Assembly: GCA_017616775.1 (NCBI GenBank)
Contig: JAFZXM010000019.1
Location: 1-48,461, forward strand
Reading direction: 5' to 3'
DNA: 48,461 nt
Source: Bacteroidales bacterium
GTDB lineage: Bacteria; Bacteroidota; Bacteroidia; Bacteroidales; WCHB1-69
Shown: positions 35,032 to 43,943 of the stretch, in pieces
Layout of the letters: the number at the start of each line of letters is the position of its first letter
Numbering within the stretch: the stretch's first letter is position 1
Made by a program: the position numbers and the translations under genes
The notes under the pieces: model-generated
The model's database searches: none
What the model was told of the DNA's origin: nothing
The model's input: only the letters and a program-made list of their open reading frames with translations

Positions 35032-36534
35032 TTATTCAAATTCAAACCAATCTTCCAGACATTGGATGAAATTGGTGCTCAGTTGCATTTTGTCATACAT
35101 AACGGTATCGTTGACAATAAATGGTACCGCTTCGCGATATTGTGCTATTATTTGTTCTATTAATGGTGAGGATTTGAGCGGACGACGGAATTCCAATGCT
35201 TGTGCCGCATTGAATAATTCTATTCCCAATAATTTTTCCACATTTTCCACTATACGATAGCATTTGGTGGCTGCGTTGGCACCCATGCTCACATGGTCTT
35301 CCTGACCTTGGGATGAGATGATGCTGTCGGTAGAGCAGGGCATGGTGAGCGATTTGTTTTGGTTCACTATGGAAGCTGCCGTATATTGCGGAATCATAAA
35401 TCCGGAATTTAAGCCCGGTTTGGCTACCAGGAACGGAGGCAAATCACGTTTGCCGTCTATGAGTTGGTAAACTCTTCTTTCGGATATATTGCCCAATTCG
35501 GCCATGGCTATGCTTAGGAAATCCAAATTGATAGCCAGCGGTTGTCCGTGGAAATTGCCGGCGGAAATCACCAGGTCGGCATCGGGAAATACGGTGGGAT
35601 TATCGGTTACGGAGTTGATTTCGGTTTCAATCACATTGGCAATGTGATCAATAGCATCTTTACTTGCACCGTGCACTTGCGGCATGCAGCGGAAAGAGTA
35701 GGGGTCCTGTACATGTCGTTTTTCTTGTTGTACTATTTCCGAACCCTTTAGAAATTCCATAATATTGTTGGCGGTGTTCAATTGTCCGGCATGAGGCCTT
35801 ACCATGTGAACCAGTTCCATAAACGGTTCCACCCGTCCGTTGAAAGCATCCAGGGAAATAGCACCTATCAAATCTGCCAAAAATACTATCTTTTGGGCTT
35901 TGAGTATTAAATAGGCGGCATATGCTGACATGAACTGGGTGCCGTTTAACAATGCCAATCCTTCTTTGGATTTAAGCTTGATAGGTTTCCATTTCATTTT
36001 TTCGTTGATTTCAGCACCGCTATAGCGTTTGCCTCTGTAATATACTTCACCCAATCCTATAATGGGCAGGCACATGTGGGCCAATGGGGCCAAATCGCCG
36101 GAAGCGCCTAAGGAACCCTGTTGATATACTATGGGATATATTTTACGGTTGAACATATCCACCAAACGTTGTACCGTTGCCAATTGCACTCCGGAATGTC
36201 CGTAGGATAAGGATTGTATTTTGAGCAAGAGCATGAGTTTGACTATTTCTTGCGGCACTTCTTCTCCCATGCCGCAGGCATGGCTCATCATCAAATTCTC
36301 TTGCAATTTGCCCAAATCTTTTTCCGATACGCTGGTATTGCACAAAGAACCGAATCCTGTGGTTACTCCGTAAATGGGCGCTGCATTGTTTTTTACCTTG
36401 TTATCCAGATATTCTCTGCATTTGGTGATATTTTGGATAGCCGTGTTGGATAATTCCAATTTTGGGGTATCGCGTAAAATGTAATATACATTTTTAAGGG
36501 TGAGGGGCTTGCTCAAAATTTTAAATTGTTTCAT
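35032..36534 (-). CDS. hutH: Histidine ammonia-lyase
   Basis: A 500-residue enzyme that deaminates L-histidine to urocanate. The self-formed MIO cofactor comes from Ala-Ser-Gly at 144-146 (GSLGASGDLAPL). The TTGFGSLCNT loop near the N-terminus holds the catalytic Tyr region; QDPYSFRCMPQVHGA and the C-terminal QEDHVSMGANAA are also diagnostic. It follows hisS after 11 nt and seems to share its transcript. No hutU, hutI or ftcD is in the window. Confidence 0.95.
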   Translation of the reverse strand: MKQFKILSKPLTLKNVYYILRDTPKLELSNTAIQNITKCREYLDNKVKNNAAPIYGVTTGFGSLCNTSVSEKDLGKLQENLMMSHACGMGEEVPQEIVKLMLLLKIQSLSYGHSGVQLATVQRLVDMFNRKIYPIVYQQGSLGASGDLAPLAHMCLPIIGLGEVYYRGKRYSGAEINEKMKWKPIKLKSKEGLALLNGTQFMSAYAAYLILKAQKIVFLADLIGAISLDAFNGRVEPFMELVHMVRPHAGQLNTANNIMEFLKGSEIVQQEKRHVQDPYSFRCMPQVHGASKDAIDHIANVIETEINSVTDNPTVFPDADLVISAGNFHGQPLAINLDFLSIAMAELGNISERRVYQLIDGKRDLPPFLVAKPGLNSGFMIPQYTAASIVNQNKSLTMPCSTDSIISSQGQEDHVSMGANAATKCYRIVENVEKLLGIELFNAAQALEFRRPLKSSPLIEQIIAQYREAVPFIVNDTVMYDKMQLSTNFIQCLEDWFEFE

Positions 36535-36545
36535 ATATTTTATAT

Positions 36546-37901
36546 TTATTGTTCAACTATTGGTTTTATATCTTCAAAATTTACAAGTGTTTGATTGCGG
36601 GTAAGCATGTTTTTGAGCAGGTATTTGCCTGCTTTCATTTCCTCTTCGCCGGCCATAATGACATAAGGTATCTGTTTGCTGTCGGCATATTTTATCTGTT
36701 TGCCTATTTTCACATTTTCGGGATATACCTCCGCCTTGATGTTCAAAGCCCTTAATTGCATGGCCGCATGCAAAGCGTAACGTTCCTCCTTATTGCCGAA
36801 ATTGATAAACAATATTTGTGTGCCGCCGTCCGCCGGCTGCTCGTCGGCATGCAGTTCGCTCCATATGTCGAAAATACGCTCTATACCGAAGCTGATGCCT
36901 ACGCCGGACATGTTGTCCAATCCGAAAATGCCGGTGAGGTTGTCGTACCGTCCGCCTCCGGTAATGCTGCCCATGGGCAACTGCGTGGACTTGACTTCAA
37001 AAATGGTACCTGTATAATAATTAAGTCCGCGTGCCAAAGTGAGGTCCAAATGTATTTGGTTTTGAATGTGAATGTCGTTGAAATAGGATAATATTTCTCT
37101 GCATTCTTCTATGCCTTTCATGCCTGTTTGGCTATGAATAAGTATGTCGGAAAGCTTTTCCAGTTTTTCCATGTTATTGCCTTCCAAACAGATAACAGGT
37201 TGTAATTTTTCTATGGCTTCTTGGCTGATATTTTTGCTTTTCAGCTCTTCATTCACTTTTTCCAAGCCTATTTTGTCCATTTTGTCAATGGCAACCGTAA
37301 TATCGGTGATTTTATCTTCGCAGCCTATATATTGAGCAATGCCGCTGAGTATTTTTCTATTGTTGATAAGAATGTTCACGCTGAGGTCTAATTTTTGGAA
37401 AACGCTGTCTATTAACAAAATAAGTTCCACTTCGTTCAACAATGAATCACTGCCTATCACATCGGCATCGCATTGGTAAAATTCCCTGTATCTGCCTTTT
37501 TGCGGTCGGTCGGCACGCCACACAGGCTGCACCTGATAGCGTTTGAAAGGAAAGGACAATTCATTGCGGTGTTGTACAACAAAACGGGCAAAAGGAACGG
37601 TGAGGTCGTATCGCAGCCCTTTTTCACAAATAGCTGCGGCTATTTTATTAGGCGAAGCCGTAAAATCTGTGTTTTGGGTAAAATCACCTGAATTGAGCAC
37701 TTTGAACAACAGTCTGTCGCCTTCTTCACCGTATTTACCCATAAGGGTGGACAAATTCTCCATGGAAGGGGTTTCTATGGGCATAAAACCGAATTGCTCA
37801 AAGGTGGATTTGATGATATGAAAAATATAGTTTCGTTTTATCATTTCGTGCGGCATAAAATCCCGTGTGCCGCGAGGTATTCCCACTGTTTGTTTTGCCA
37901 T
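36546..37901 (-). CDS. hisS: Histidyl-tRNA synthetase
   Basis: A class II synthetase of 451 residues. Motif 1 region [12 protein letters not shown], motif 2 [32 protein letters not shown], the histidine A loop [14 protein letters not shown] and motif 3 [12 protein letters not shown] are visible, with an anticodon-binding C-terminal domain. The frame could extend to 37928, but that ATG lies beside the promoter; the start at 37901 ([15 protein letters not shown]) is used. Confidence 0.96.
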   Translation of the reverse strand: MAKQTVGIPRGTRDFMPHEMIKRNYIFHIIKSTFEQFGFMPIETPSMENLSTLMGKYGEEGDRLLFKVLNSGDFTQNTDFTASPNKIAAAICEKGLRYDLTVPFARFVVQHRNELSFPFKRYQVQPVWRADRPQKGRYREFYQCDADVIGSDSLLNEVELILLIDSVFQKLDLSVNILINNRKILSGIAQYIGCEDKITDITVAIDKMDKIGLEKVNEELKSKNISQEAIEKLQPVICLEGNNMEKLEKLSDILIHSQTGMKGIEECREILSYFNDIHIQNQIHLDLTLARGLNYYTGTIFEVKSTQLPMGSITGGGRYDNLTGIFGLDNMSGVGISFGIERIFDIWSELHADEQPADGGTQILFINFGNKEERYALHAAMQLRALNIKAEVYPENVKIGKQIKYADSKQIPYVIMAGEEEMKAGKYLLKNMLTRNQTLVNFEDIKPIVEQ

Positions 37902-37916
37902 TTTGCTTTTTTTTTG

Positions 37917-37924
37917 CAAAGGTA
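37917..37924 (-). promoter_or_regulatory. Promoter -7 element TACCTTTG (hisS-hutH)
   Basis: A TAnnTTTG match on the minus strand, 15 nt upstream of the hisS start chosen here. Confidence 0.6.
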
Positions 37925-37943
37925 ACATTTTTCCGTTTAATAT

Positions 37944-37960
37944 ATCATCAGGCTGATGAT
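37944..37960. promoter_or_regulatory. Inverted repeat over the -33 region of hisS-hutH
   Basis: Two perfect 8-bp half sites, 37944-37951 and 37953-37960, are separated by one base. They lie 20-36 nt upstream of the -7 element, where the -33 element should be. Too tight for a hairpin, it looks like an operator for a dimeric regulator. No regulator gene lies nearby. Confidence 0.4.
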
Positions 37961-37981
37961 TTTTGCTGTATAAGCGTGAAC

Positions 37982-38010
37982 AAAAAAAAGGCTGCCTTGC
38001 GGCAGCCTTT
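37982..38010 (-). terminator. Intrinsic terminator after hydC
   Basis: A perfect 10-bp stem (37987-37996 with 38001-38010), TTGC loop and an eight-base T run on the minus strand. Confidence 0.85.
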
Positions 38011-38029
38011 GTGAGGTATGGTTCATATT

Positions 38030-38527
38030 TTACAAACCTTCTTTGTCTTTGTATTCTTTTACTATGTTTTTAACATCAGCAGGAGCCAAACGGCCATAAA
38101 CTTTATCGCCAACCATGGCAACAGGAGCCAAGCCGCAAGCGCCTACGCAACGAAGACAAGTGAGGGAGAACAAACCGTCAGGAGTGGTTTGACCCACTTC
38201 CAGATTTAATTCTTTCTTGAATGCATCCAATATTTTTTCCGCACCACGTACATAACATGCTGTTCCCAAGCATACGGAAATAGGATATTTGCCTTTCGGT
38301 GTCATAGTGAAAAATGCGTAGAAAGATACCACTCCATATACTTTTGCTGTAGGAATATGCAGACATTCAGCTATCAATTCTTGTGCTTCTGCAGGCAGAT
38401 AGCCCAAGAAATCTTGCGTTTGATGCAAAACGTTAATCAATTCGCCGGGATTATTATTGAAGCGATTGCATATTTCAATAATTTTCTCCCGAACTTCTTT
38501 TTTCATTTTAATGATTATCTTATCCAT
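38030..38527 (-). CDS. hydC: [FeFe] hydrogenase subunit HydC (NuoE-like, 2Fe-2S)
   Basis: A 165-residue thioredoxin-fold protein carrying one 2Fe-2S cluster. It passes electrons between the NADH site of HydB and HydA. The ligands are seen as [10 protein letters not shown] and [12 protein letters not shown]. The N-terminal helical domain ([19 protein letters not shown]) is typical of NuoE. It is placed last, 26 nt after hydA; in Thermotoga-type clusters hydC comes first. A terminator follows. Confidence 0.93.
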   Translation of the reverse strand: MDKIIIKMKKEVREKIIEICNRFNNNPGELINVLHQTQDFLGYLPAEAQELIAECLHIPTAKVYGVVSFYAFFTMTPKGKYPISVCLGTACYVRGAEKILDAFKKELNLEVGQTTPDGLFSLTCLRCVGACGLAPVAMVGDKVYGRLAPADVKNIVKEYKDKEGL

Positions 38528-38553
38528 TTCTTTTGTTTTTTCTTGATTACTAA

Positions 38554-40344
38554 CTACTTTTTGTCTACATCCACTTCCACTGTAGTCTGTCTGTCAAAGT
38601 AATGCGTGTGGAGTAATTCGTGAGATTTGTGTCCACAAGGTTCTCCCAGGTATTCTTTGTAGATAGCTTGGATGGATGGATTTTCGTGTGATTTACGAAT
38701 AGGCATTTCTTTATCGGCACGATAGATAGCTTCCCAACGGGCCTTGATAATATCGCTATTACCATGGTGTTGCGGTTGGCCTGCACCATCTATACAGCCA
38801 CCGGGACATGCCATAATTTCGATAGCATGGAATTGGCATTTGCCTGCCTTGATGTCTTCCAATAATTTACGGGCATTGCTCAAACCGTGAGCGATACCGA
38901 TATTCAGTTTCAAACCGTCAACATCAATGGTGGCGGAACGCACACCTTCCAAACCACGAAGTTCTTCGAAGTCTATCTTCGGAAGAGGCTTCTTAGTAAT
39001 CACTTCGTAGGCAGTACGGACAGCTGCTTCAATTACACCGCCGGTAGTACCGAAGATAACTGCAGCACCTGTAGATTCACCAAGAGGACTGTCGAATTCA
39101 GCTTCAGGAAGAGCGGTGAAATCGATATTGGCCAATTTGATTAAACGGGCCAATTCTCTGGTGGAAATAGAGTAGTCAACATCCGGATTGCCGTTTACTT
39201 TGAATTCGTCACGACTGCATTCGTATTTCTTAGCCAAACAAGGCATTACCGATACGCTAACCATGTCTTCACGTTTGCAGTTGATTTTTTCTGCAAAATA
39301 CGATTTAGCGATAGCACCGAACATTTGTTGGGGTGATTTGGCTGTTGAAGGCAGATTTCTCATATCGGGGAACTGATGTTCGAAGAAATTAACCCATGCA
39401 GGGCAGCAGGATGTGAGTATAGGAAGAGGAACACTCTTGTCGCCGGCCAAATATTTGGTCAAACGGCCTATCAATTCGGTACCTTCTTCCATAATGGTTA
39501 AGTCAGCACTCCAATCGGTATCGAATACATAGTCGAAACCGAGCGCTTTTAAGGCAGCTGTTAATTTACCGGTAACTATGCTGCCGGGTTCCATACCGAA
39601 TTCTTCGCCAAGAGCTACACGAACAGCAGGAGCTACTTGAACAACGGTGGTTTTGGTAGGATCGGCAATAGCACGGATGATTTTTGAAGTATGGTCAACT
39701 TCAGTTAAAGCACCTACAGGGCATACAGCTACACACTGACCGCAGAAAGTACAGGGAGAGTGATCCAAATGTTGGTTGAAAGCGGTGGAAACCACTGCGG
39801 GGAAACCACGTTCAATAGCTGATAATGCACCTACTGTCTGCATTTCGTTACACATGGTTTCGCAACGACGGCACATAATACATTTGTTCATGTCTCGGAT
39901 AATGGAAGGAGAAACTTCCACTTGATAACTTGACATTTCATGATTGCCGCCTATATAAGGATTTTCACGAATGCCAAAGCGGATGGCGAGGTCTTGTAAT
40001 TCACATCTGCCGCTCTTGGCACATTGCAAACAATCTGCAGGGTGATCGCTGAGTATTAACTCCAATACGGTTTTGCGGGCGTTGATAACACGGATAGAGT
40101 TGGTTTTAACAACCATACCTTCCATACATTCGGTAACGCATGCGGGTGCAAGATTTCTGCGTTTTTCCACTTCCACCACACATATACGGCATCCGCCGGG
40201 TTTGTTATGCACACCCAAACCTTCCAACTCAAAATGGCAAAGGGTAGGGATATCAATACCTAATTTTTGAGCTGCTTTCAGAATAGTGGTACCTTTCGGC
40301 ACTTCAACTTCTCTATTATCTATTATTAATTTTATTGTATCCAT
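38554..40344 (-). CDS. hydA: [FeFe] hydrogenase catalytic subunit HydA
   Basis: A 596-residue multi-cluster hydrogenase. N-terminal 2Fe-2S domain (Cys36, 52, 55, 69), His-ligated 4Fe-4S (His101, Cys105, 108, 114), and two 4Fe-4S ferredoxin clusters (155/158/161/165 and 198/201/204/208). The H-cluster motifs are TSCCPAW (311-317), MPCLAKKYE (367-375) and EIMACPGGCIDGAGQP (509-524), all with the needed Cys residues. This architecture is that of the trimeric NAD- and ferredoxin-linked (bifurcating) enzyme. It lies 14 nt after hydB. The maturases HydEFG are not in the window. Confidence 0.96.
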   Translation of the reverse strand: MDTIKLIIDNREVEVPKGTTILKAAQKLGIDIPTLCHFELEGLGVHNKPGGCRICVVEVEKRRNLAPACVTECMEGMVVKTNSIRVINARKTVLELILSDHPADCLQCAKSGRCELQDLAIRFGIRENPYIGGNHEMSSYQVEVSPSIIRDMNKCIMCRRCETMCNEMQTVGALSAIERGFPAVVSTAFNQHLDHSPCTFCGQCVAVCPVGALTEVDHTSKIIRAIADPTKTTVVQVAPAVRVALGEEFGMEPGSIVTGKLTAALKALGFDYVFDTDWSADLTIMEEGTELIGRLTKYLAGDKSVPLPILTSCCPAWVNFFEHQFPDMRNLPSTAKSPQQMFGAIAKSYFAEKINCKREDMVSVSVMPCLAKKYECSRDEFKVNGNPDVDYSISTRELARLIKLANIDFTALPEAEFDSPLGESTGAAVIFGTTGGVIEAAVRTAYEVITKKPLPKIDFEELRGLEGVRSATIDVDGLKLNIGIAHGLSNARKLLEDIKAGKCQFHAIEIMACPGGCIDGAGQPQHHGNSDIIKARWEAIYRADKEMPIRKSHENPSIQAIYKEYLGEPCGHKSHELLHTHYFDRQTTVEVDVDKK

Positions 40345-40358
40345 TGATTATGAGCTTT

Positions 40359-42152
40359 TTATATTATACTAATTGCGTTAAACTTACATTTTTCGTAGCA
40401 AGTGCCGCATTTGATACAAGCCTTTTGGTCGATTTCGTGCGGATTCTTCACTGTACCTGAAATTGCATTCACAGGACAATTTCTTGCACAAGCGGTACAA
40501 CCCTTACACTTTTGAGGATCTATGACATATTGTTTCAAAGCTTTGCACTGACCGGCAGGACATTTCTTATCTACAACGTGGGCTACATATTCATCCCAGA
40601 AATTGTCGATGGTGGACAATACCGGGTTGGGTGATGTTTGTCCCAAACCGCAGAGAGCGGTGTCTTTGATAACGTGGGCAAGGTTACGAAGCTCGTCCAA
40701 ATCTTCCATGGTTCCGTTACCGTTGGTGATTTTTTCAAGAATCTCATGGAGTCTCTTGTTACCGATACGGCAAGGAGAACATTTGCCGCAAGATTCTTCA
40801 ACGGTAAAGTCCAAATAGAATTTGGCAACGGAAACCATACAAGATGTTTCATCCATTACTATCATACCACCTGAACCCATCATAGAACCTGCTGCTACAA
40901 GGTTTTCATAATCAATGGGGGTGTCCAGGAACTTCTCGGTCAAACAACCGCCGGAAGGACCACCTGTTTGAACGGCTTTGAATTTTCTGCCGCCTTTAAT
41001 ACCGCCACCGATTTCATATATAATTTCACGTAAAGTAATACCCATGGGAACTTCTATCAAACCCACATTGTTGATTTGACCTGCCAAAGCAAACACTTTC
41101 GTACCTTTGGATTTTTCTGTTCCTATGGAAGAGAACCATTCCCATCCTTTGTTAATAATAACGGGAATATTGGCGAATGTTTCCACATTGTTTACGTTTG
41201 AGGGTTTCTTTAAATAACCTTCCACTGCAGGGAATGGAGGTTTAAATGTAGGTTCACCGCGCAAACCTTCCATAGAGTGGATTAATGCCGTTTCTTCACC
41301 GCATACAAATGCGCCGGCACCGTATCTGAGCTCTATGTCAAAGTCAAAACCTGAACCTAAAATATCTTTGCCGAGTAATCCTATTTCGCGGGCTTGACCG
41401 ATAGCCACCTGCAAACGATGTATTGCTAAAGGATATTCTGCACGAATATAAATCAAACCTTTGGTAGCTCCTATACAAAAACCGCCTATGGCCATTGCTT
41501 CAATAACGGTGTGAGGGTCACCTTCCAAAATGGAACGGTCCATAAATGCACCGGGGTCTCCTTCGTCGGCATTGCAAATCATATATTTTTGATCTGCCTT
41601 GTTCTGACGGCATAAGCCCCATTTAACACCGGTAGGGAAACCGGCACCACCACGACCGCGAAGACCTGCTTTCTTGATATCTTCAATAGTGCCTTCGGGA
41701 TCATTTCTTTCCAATACACTGGCCAAAGCTTTATAACCATCGCGTGCTATGTATTCGTCAATGTTTTCAGGATTGATGAAACCACAGTTACGCAATGCTA
41801 TACGCATTTGCTTTTTGTAGAAACCCATGTGCTTGGAATCCTCTTTGTGCTGTTGCGTTTTGGGATCTATATACAACAAGCTTTCTACTTTTCTACCTTT
41901 GATAATGTGTTCGTTAACAATCAGCTCCACATTTTCGGGTTTCACCTGTACATAGAATGTGTTGTCAGGCAAAATCTTTACTATGGGGCCTTTCTCGCAA
42001 AAACCAAAACAACCGGTACCTATTACTTGTACGTCATTGGAAAGGTTCTTTTCTGCTAAAATCTTTTCAAAATTTGTTTTGATTGTAGCACTTTCAGATG
42101 CATGACATCCTGTACCGCCACAAATCAATATGTGATACTTGTAATTTGACAT
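40359..42152 (-). CDS. hydB: [FeFe] hydrogenase subunit HydB (NuoF-like flavoprotein)
   Basis: A 597-residue protein with four parts: an N-terminal thioredoxin-like 2Fe-2S domain (CGGTGCHASES, GTGCFGFCEKGP), the NuoF core with the NADH/FMN loops GLRGRGGAGFPTG and CNADEGDPGAF, the 4Fe-4S motif CGKCSPCRIG, and a C-terminal two-cluster ferredoxin domain (CKGCTACARNCP, CIKCGTCYEKC). It holds the FMN that bifurcates or merges electrons between NADH and ferredoxin. A strong Shine-Dalgarno (42160-42166) precedes it. Confidence 0.95.
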   Translation of the reverse strand: MSNYKYHILICGGTGCHASESATIKTNFEKILAEKNLSNDVQVIGTGCFGFCEKGPIVKILPDNTFYVQVKPENVELIVNEHIIKGRKVESLLYIDPKTQQHKEDSKHMGFYKKQMRIALRNCGFINPENIDEYIARDGYKALASVLERNDPEGTIEDIKKAGLRGRGGAGFPTGVKWGLCRQNKADQKYMICNADEGDPGAFMDRSILEGDPHTVIEAMAIGGFCIGATKGLIYIRAEYPLAIHRLQVAIGQAREIGLLGKDILGSGFDFDIELRYGAGAFVCGEETALIHSMEGLRGEPTFKPPFPAVEGYLKKPSNVNNVETFANIPVIINKGWEWFSSIGTEKSKGTKVFALAGQINNVGLIEVPMGITLREIIYEIGGGIKGGRKFKAVQTGGPSGGCLTEKFLDTPIDYENLVAAGSMMGSGGMIVMDETSCMVSVAKFYLDFTVEESCGKCSPCRIGNKRLHEILEKITNGNGTMEDLDELRNLAHVIKDTALCGLGQTSPNPVLSTIDNFWDEYVAHVVDKKCPAGQCKALKQYVIDPQKCKGCTACARNCPVNAISGTVKNPHEIDQKACIKCGTCYEKCKFNAISII

Positions 42153-42159
42153 TGAAAAA

Positions 42160-42166
42160 CCTCCTT
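42160..42166 (-). promoter_or_regulatory. Strong Shine-Dalgarno AAGGAGG before hydB
   Basis: A seven-base match to the anti-SD sequence, 7 nt before the hydB ATG. Most genes in this window have no such site, so it suggests high translation of HydB. Confidence 0.6.
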
Positions 42167-42171
42167 ATTGT

Positions 42172-42567
42172 TTATTTATCTATTTTTTCGTAATTAACAG
42201 GAATAATTCCTTCCACCAACTCATTGCCGAGTATGTATTTGTCCACAATTTCTTCAGCTTTTTGTACGTTTACATAGCCGAATACGATTGGATCTTGACC
42301 CGGTTTTTTGACTTCAATGGTAGGTTCTGCATAACAATAACCCATGCAACCGGTTTGAGTAACTACGGCAGGAACATTTTTCTTATCCAAATTTTCAATA
42401 AGAAAATCCATCACTTGCTTTGCTCCGGAAGCAATACCGCAAGTTGCCATGGCTACTTTGATTTGCACCAAGTTTTCTACGTTGTCACCACGTTCACGCA
42501 AACTTAAGTTCGCTTGGAGATCGTCTCTTTTTTTCTTGAGATCTGCCAAAGATTTTATTTTCTCCAT
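42172..42567 (-). CDS. Thioredoxin-like 2Fe-2S ferredoxin of the hydrogenase cluster
   Basis: A 131-residue protein. A helical N-terminus (about 1-35) precedes a thioredoxin-like 2Fe-2S domain with ligands in MATCGIASGA and TQTGCMGYCYAEP. Similar small proteins sit in many HydABC clusters. The role is probably electron transfer or assembly; this is not proven. It is the first gene of the operon, 19 nt before hydB, with a roughly 120-nt A+T-rich leader. Confidence 0.87.
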   Translation of the reverse strand: MEKIKSLADLKKKRDDLQANLSLRERGDNVENLVQIKVAMATCGIASGAKQVMDFLIENLDKKNVPAVVTQTGCMGYCYAEPTIEVKKPGQDPIVFGYVNVQKAEEIVDKYILGNELVEGIIPVNYEKIDK

Positions 42568-42693
42568 GTTTAGATTAATTGAATGTTAATAATTGTTTGA
42601 ATTTAATATCAATATTTTAATTTAAACTGTTTTTCATGTTTTTCCTCTATTTTCATAAAAGTGATAAAACACAATACACAGATATTAGATTGG

Positions 42694-42701
42694 CAAAGGT
42701 A
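42694..42701 (-). promoter_or_regulatory. Promoter -7 element TACCTTTG (hydrogenase operon)
   Basis: A TAnnTTTG match on the minus strand. The leader up to the first gene is about 120 nt, A+T-rich and without a clear hairpin. Confidence 0.55.
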
Positions 42702-42816
42702 GTATTTTTTTTTAATAAAAACCATAAAACCCCAAAAAAAATATTCAATGGCAATTATAATAATTTTACCCCTAAAAAAGTTTTTAAAAAATTAATTGTC
42801 GTATTATTTTTTTTAC

Positions 42817-42824
42817 TATATTTG
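42817..42824 (+). promoter_or_regulatory. Promoter -7 element TATATTTG (amber ORF / FGE-like gene)
   Basis: A TAnnTTTG match, 28 nt upstream of the ATG at 42853. It diverges from the hydrogenase promoter 115 nt away. Confidence 0.55.
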
Positions 42825-42852
42825 CAAAATATTAATTAAAAATTTTGTAGTT

Positions 42853-43116
42853 ATGTATGAACCGACAACAATGTGGAAAAGAATAGGTCCTCACTCATGG
42901 AGATGGGAAGTGTAGAAAGTACCAAAAGGGCGGCAAAACCAGCGGCGAATCGTGTTTAAAAATGAGAATGAAATTAAAAATATATATCACTTAGAACAAT
43001 CTCAAATAGAGATAATTTTAGCGAAATCTTGGCATCATATTTCTTTACGAAAAATAATGGAGGAAGACGAAAATGGAAACATACAAGAAGTTTTACAATG
43101 GTATTTTGAAGTATAG
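42853..43116 (+). pseudogene. Small ORF interrupted by one in-frame TAG
   Basis: From the ATG at 42853 a 20-residue peptide (begins MYEPTTMW, ends GPHSWRWEV) stops at TAG 42913-42915. The same frame then stays open for 66 more codons to a TAG at 43114. The second part is charged with plausible protein composition (starts KVPKGRQNQRR, ends LQWYFEV). Joined, this would be an 86-codon gene plus the amber codon. Promoter, start and overlap with the next gene all fit. TAG ends kal, kce, kdd and kamA, so general reassignment of TAG is unlikely. Either this is a nonsense-mutated gene, or the 20-residue peptide is itself the product, or TAG is read through. No family recognised. Confidence 0.45.
43059..43064 (+). 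promoter_or_regulatory. Strong Shine-Dalgarno GGAGGA before the FGE-like gene
   Basis: It lies 8 nt before the ATG at 43073 and inside the upstream small ORF, as in translationally coupled gene pairs. Confidence 0.55.
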
Positions 43117-43819
43117 CATATTGCTGCTATTCATTATGTTTATATCTGCAAGAATGCAAGCATCACCCCCTATGCGAAAAATAAACAAATGCAATACATT
43201 CAATGTATATATTAAAGTTGCTAAGCATAAAAGAATATGTACCAAAGAAGTTTCAGTTGATGATTATGCTTTTTTTTGTTATATAATGAGACAATATTAT
43301 GGAGAATATTCGGAAAAATATCTATCGATAATACCTGATACAATTACATTTAAACGCGTTTACGGATACTCGTTTCCCCTAAAAGGTAACGAAGCTCGAT
43401 ATGATGGAGAATCATTCCATCAATATATACAACGCTTGATGTGCACTCCAATGTCTATAATCAGTCGTCAACAGGCGGAAGCTTATTGCCAATGGATGGA
43501 ATTTGGAGTCGGAAAAGAACGCCAATCGTCAAAGTGGCATTATAGTCTTCCTGCAGAGGCTGATTATGAACGAATTGTTAAAAAGGCAAAACTAACTACT
43601 CAACATCCGTTGGAATTGATGAAAAAAAAGAAATACGTTTTGACAGGAATTACGGATAATGTTGCAGAATATACGCAAGATGGTAAAATTGTAAAAGGAG
43701 GAGCGTCAAAAGATTTGACTTTTTGTGATATAGATGATGTTTGCAATATTGAAACCCCGGTAGGATTCCGTCTTTTAATCGTTAAAAAAAATAAAAAACA
43801 GGAAGGGAAAAACGAGTAA
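43073..43819 (+). CDS. Exported FGE-sulfatase-fold-like protein, divergent
   Basis: A 248-residue protein with an N-terminal membrane or signal segment (about 14-29). The rest resembles the formylglycine-generating-enzyme/sulfatase-modifying fold: TKEVSVDDYAFFCYIMR, SRQQAEAYCQWMEFGVGKERQSSKWHYSLPAEADYERIV, GITDNVAEYTQDGKIVKGGAS and the end VGFRLLIV. The pair of active-site Cys of true FGE is not obvious. In Bacteroidota this fold also occurs in GldK/GldJ-type T9SS lipoproteins, but there is no lipobox here. Its DNA is visibly richer in A and T than its neighbours. It ends with a basic KKNKKQEGKNE tail. Confidence 0.7.
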   Translation: METYKKFYNGILKYSILLLFIMFISARMQASPPMRKINKCNTFNVYIKVAKHKRICTKEVSVDDYAFFCYIMRQYYGEYSEKYLSIIPDTITFKRVYGYSFPLKGNEARYDGESFHQYIQRLMCTPMSIISRQQAEAYCQWMEFGVGKERQSSKWHYSLPAEADYERIVKKAKLTTQHPLELMKKKKYVLTGITDNVAEYTQDGKIVKGGASKDLTFCDIDDVCNIETPVGFRLLIVKKNKKQEGKNE

Positions 43820-43890
43820 AGAAGTGTATATACGATTTTGAGGAGTATTTCTCGGCACTAAAAGAGGTAACGGGCGTTTTTTACATTAAA

Positions 43891-43923
43891 AAAAGCGGAA
43901 CAAAGCAATTTGTTCCGCTTTTT
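43891..43923. terminator. Bidirectional terminator
   Basis: A perfect 14-bp stem (43891-43904 with 43909-43922) and a GCAA loop, with A before and T after, serving the FGE-like gene and the convergent aminotransferase. Confidence 0.85.
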
Positions 43924-43943
43924 ATGAATAGAATGATTATGTA

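Noticed and set aside
37925..37981. T-box leader for hisS
   Set aside because: The promoter is only about 15 nt from the start codon, so no leader exists to hold one; T-boxes are also not expected in Bacteroidota.
42853..42915. Trp attenuator leader peptide
   Set aside because: The peptide has three Trp, but no trp genes follow and no attenuator hairpin with a T run is seen after it.
42913..42915. Pyrrolysine at the in-frame TAG
   Set aside because: No pyl genes are in the window and TAG ends many genes here; local readthrough is left open as a weak option only.
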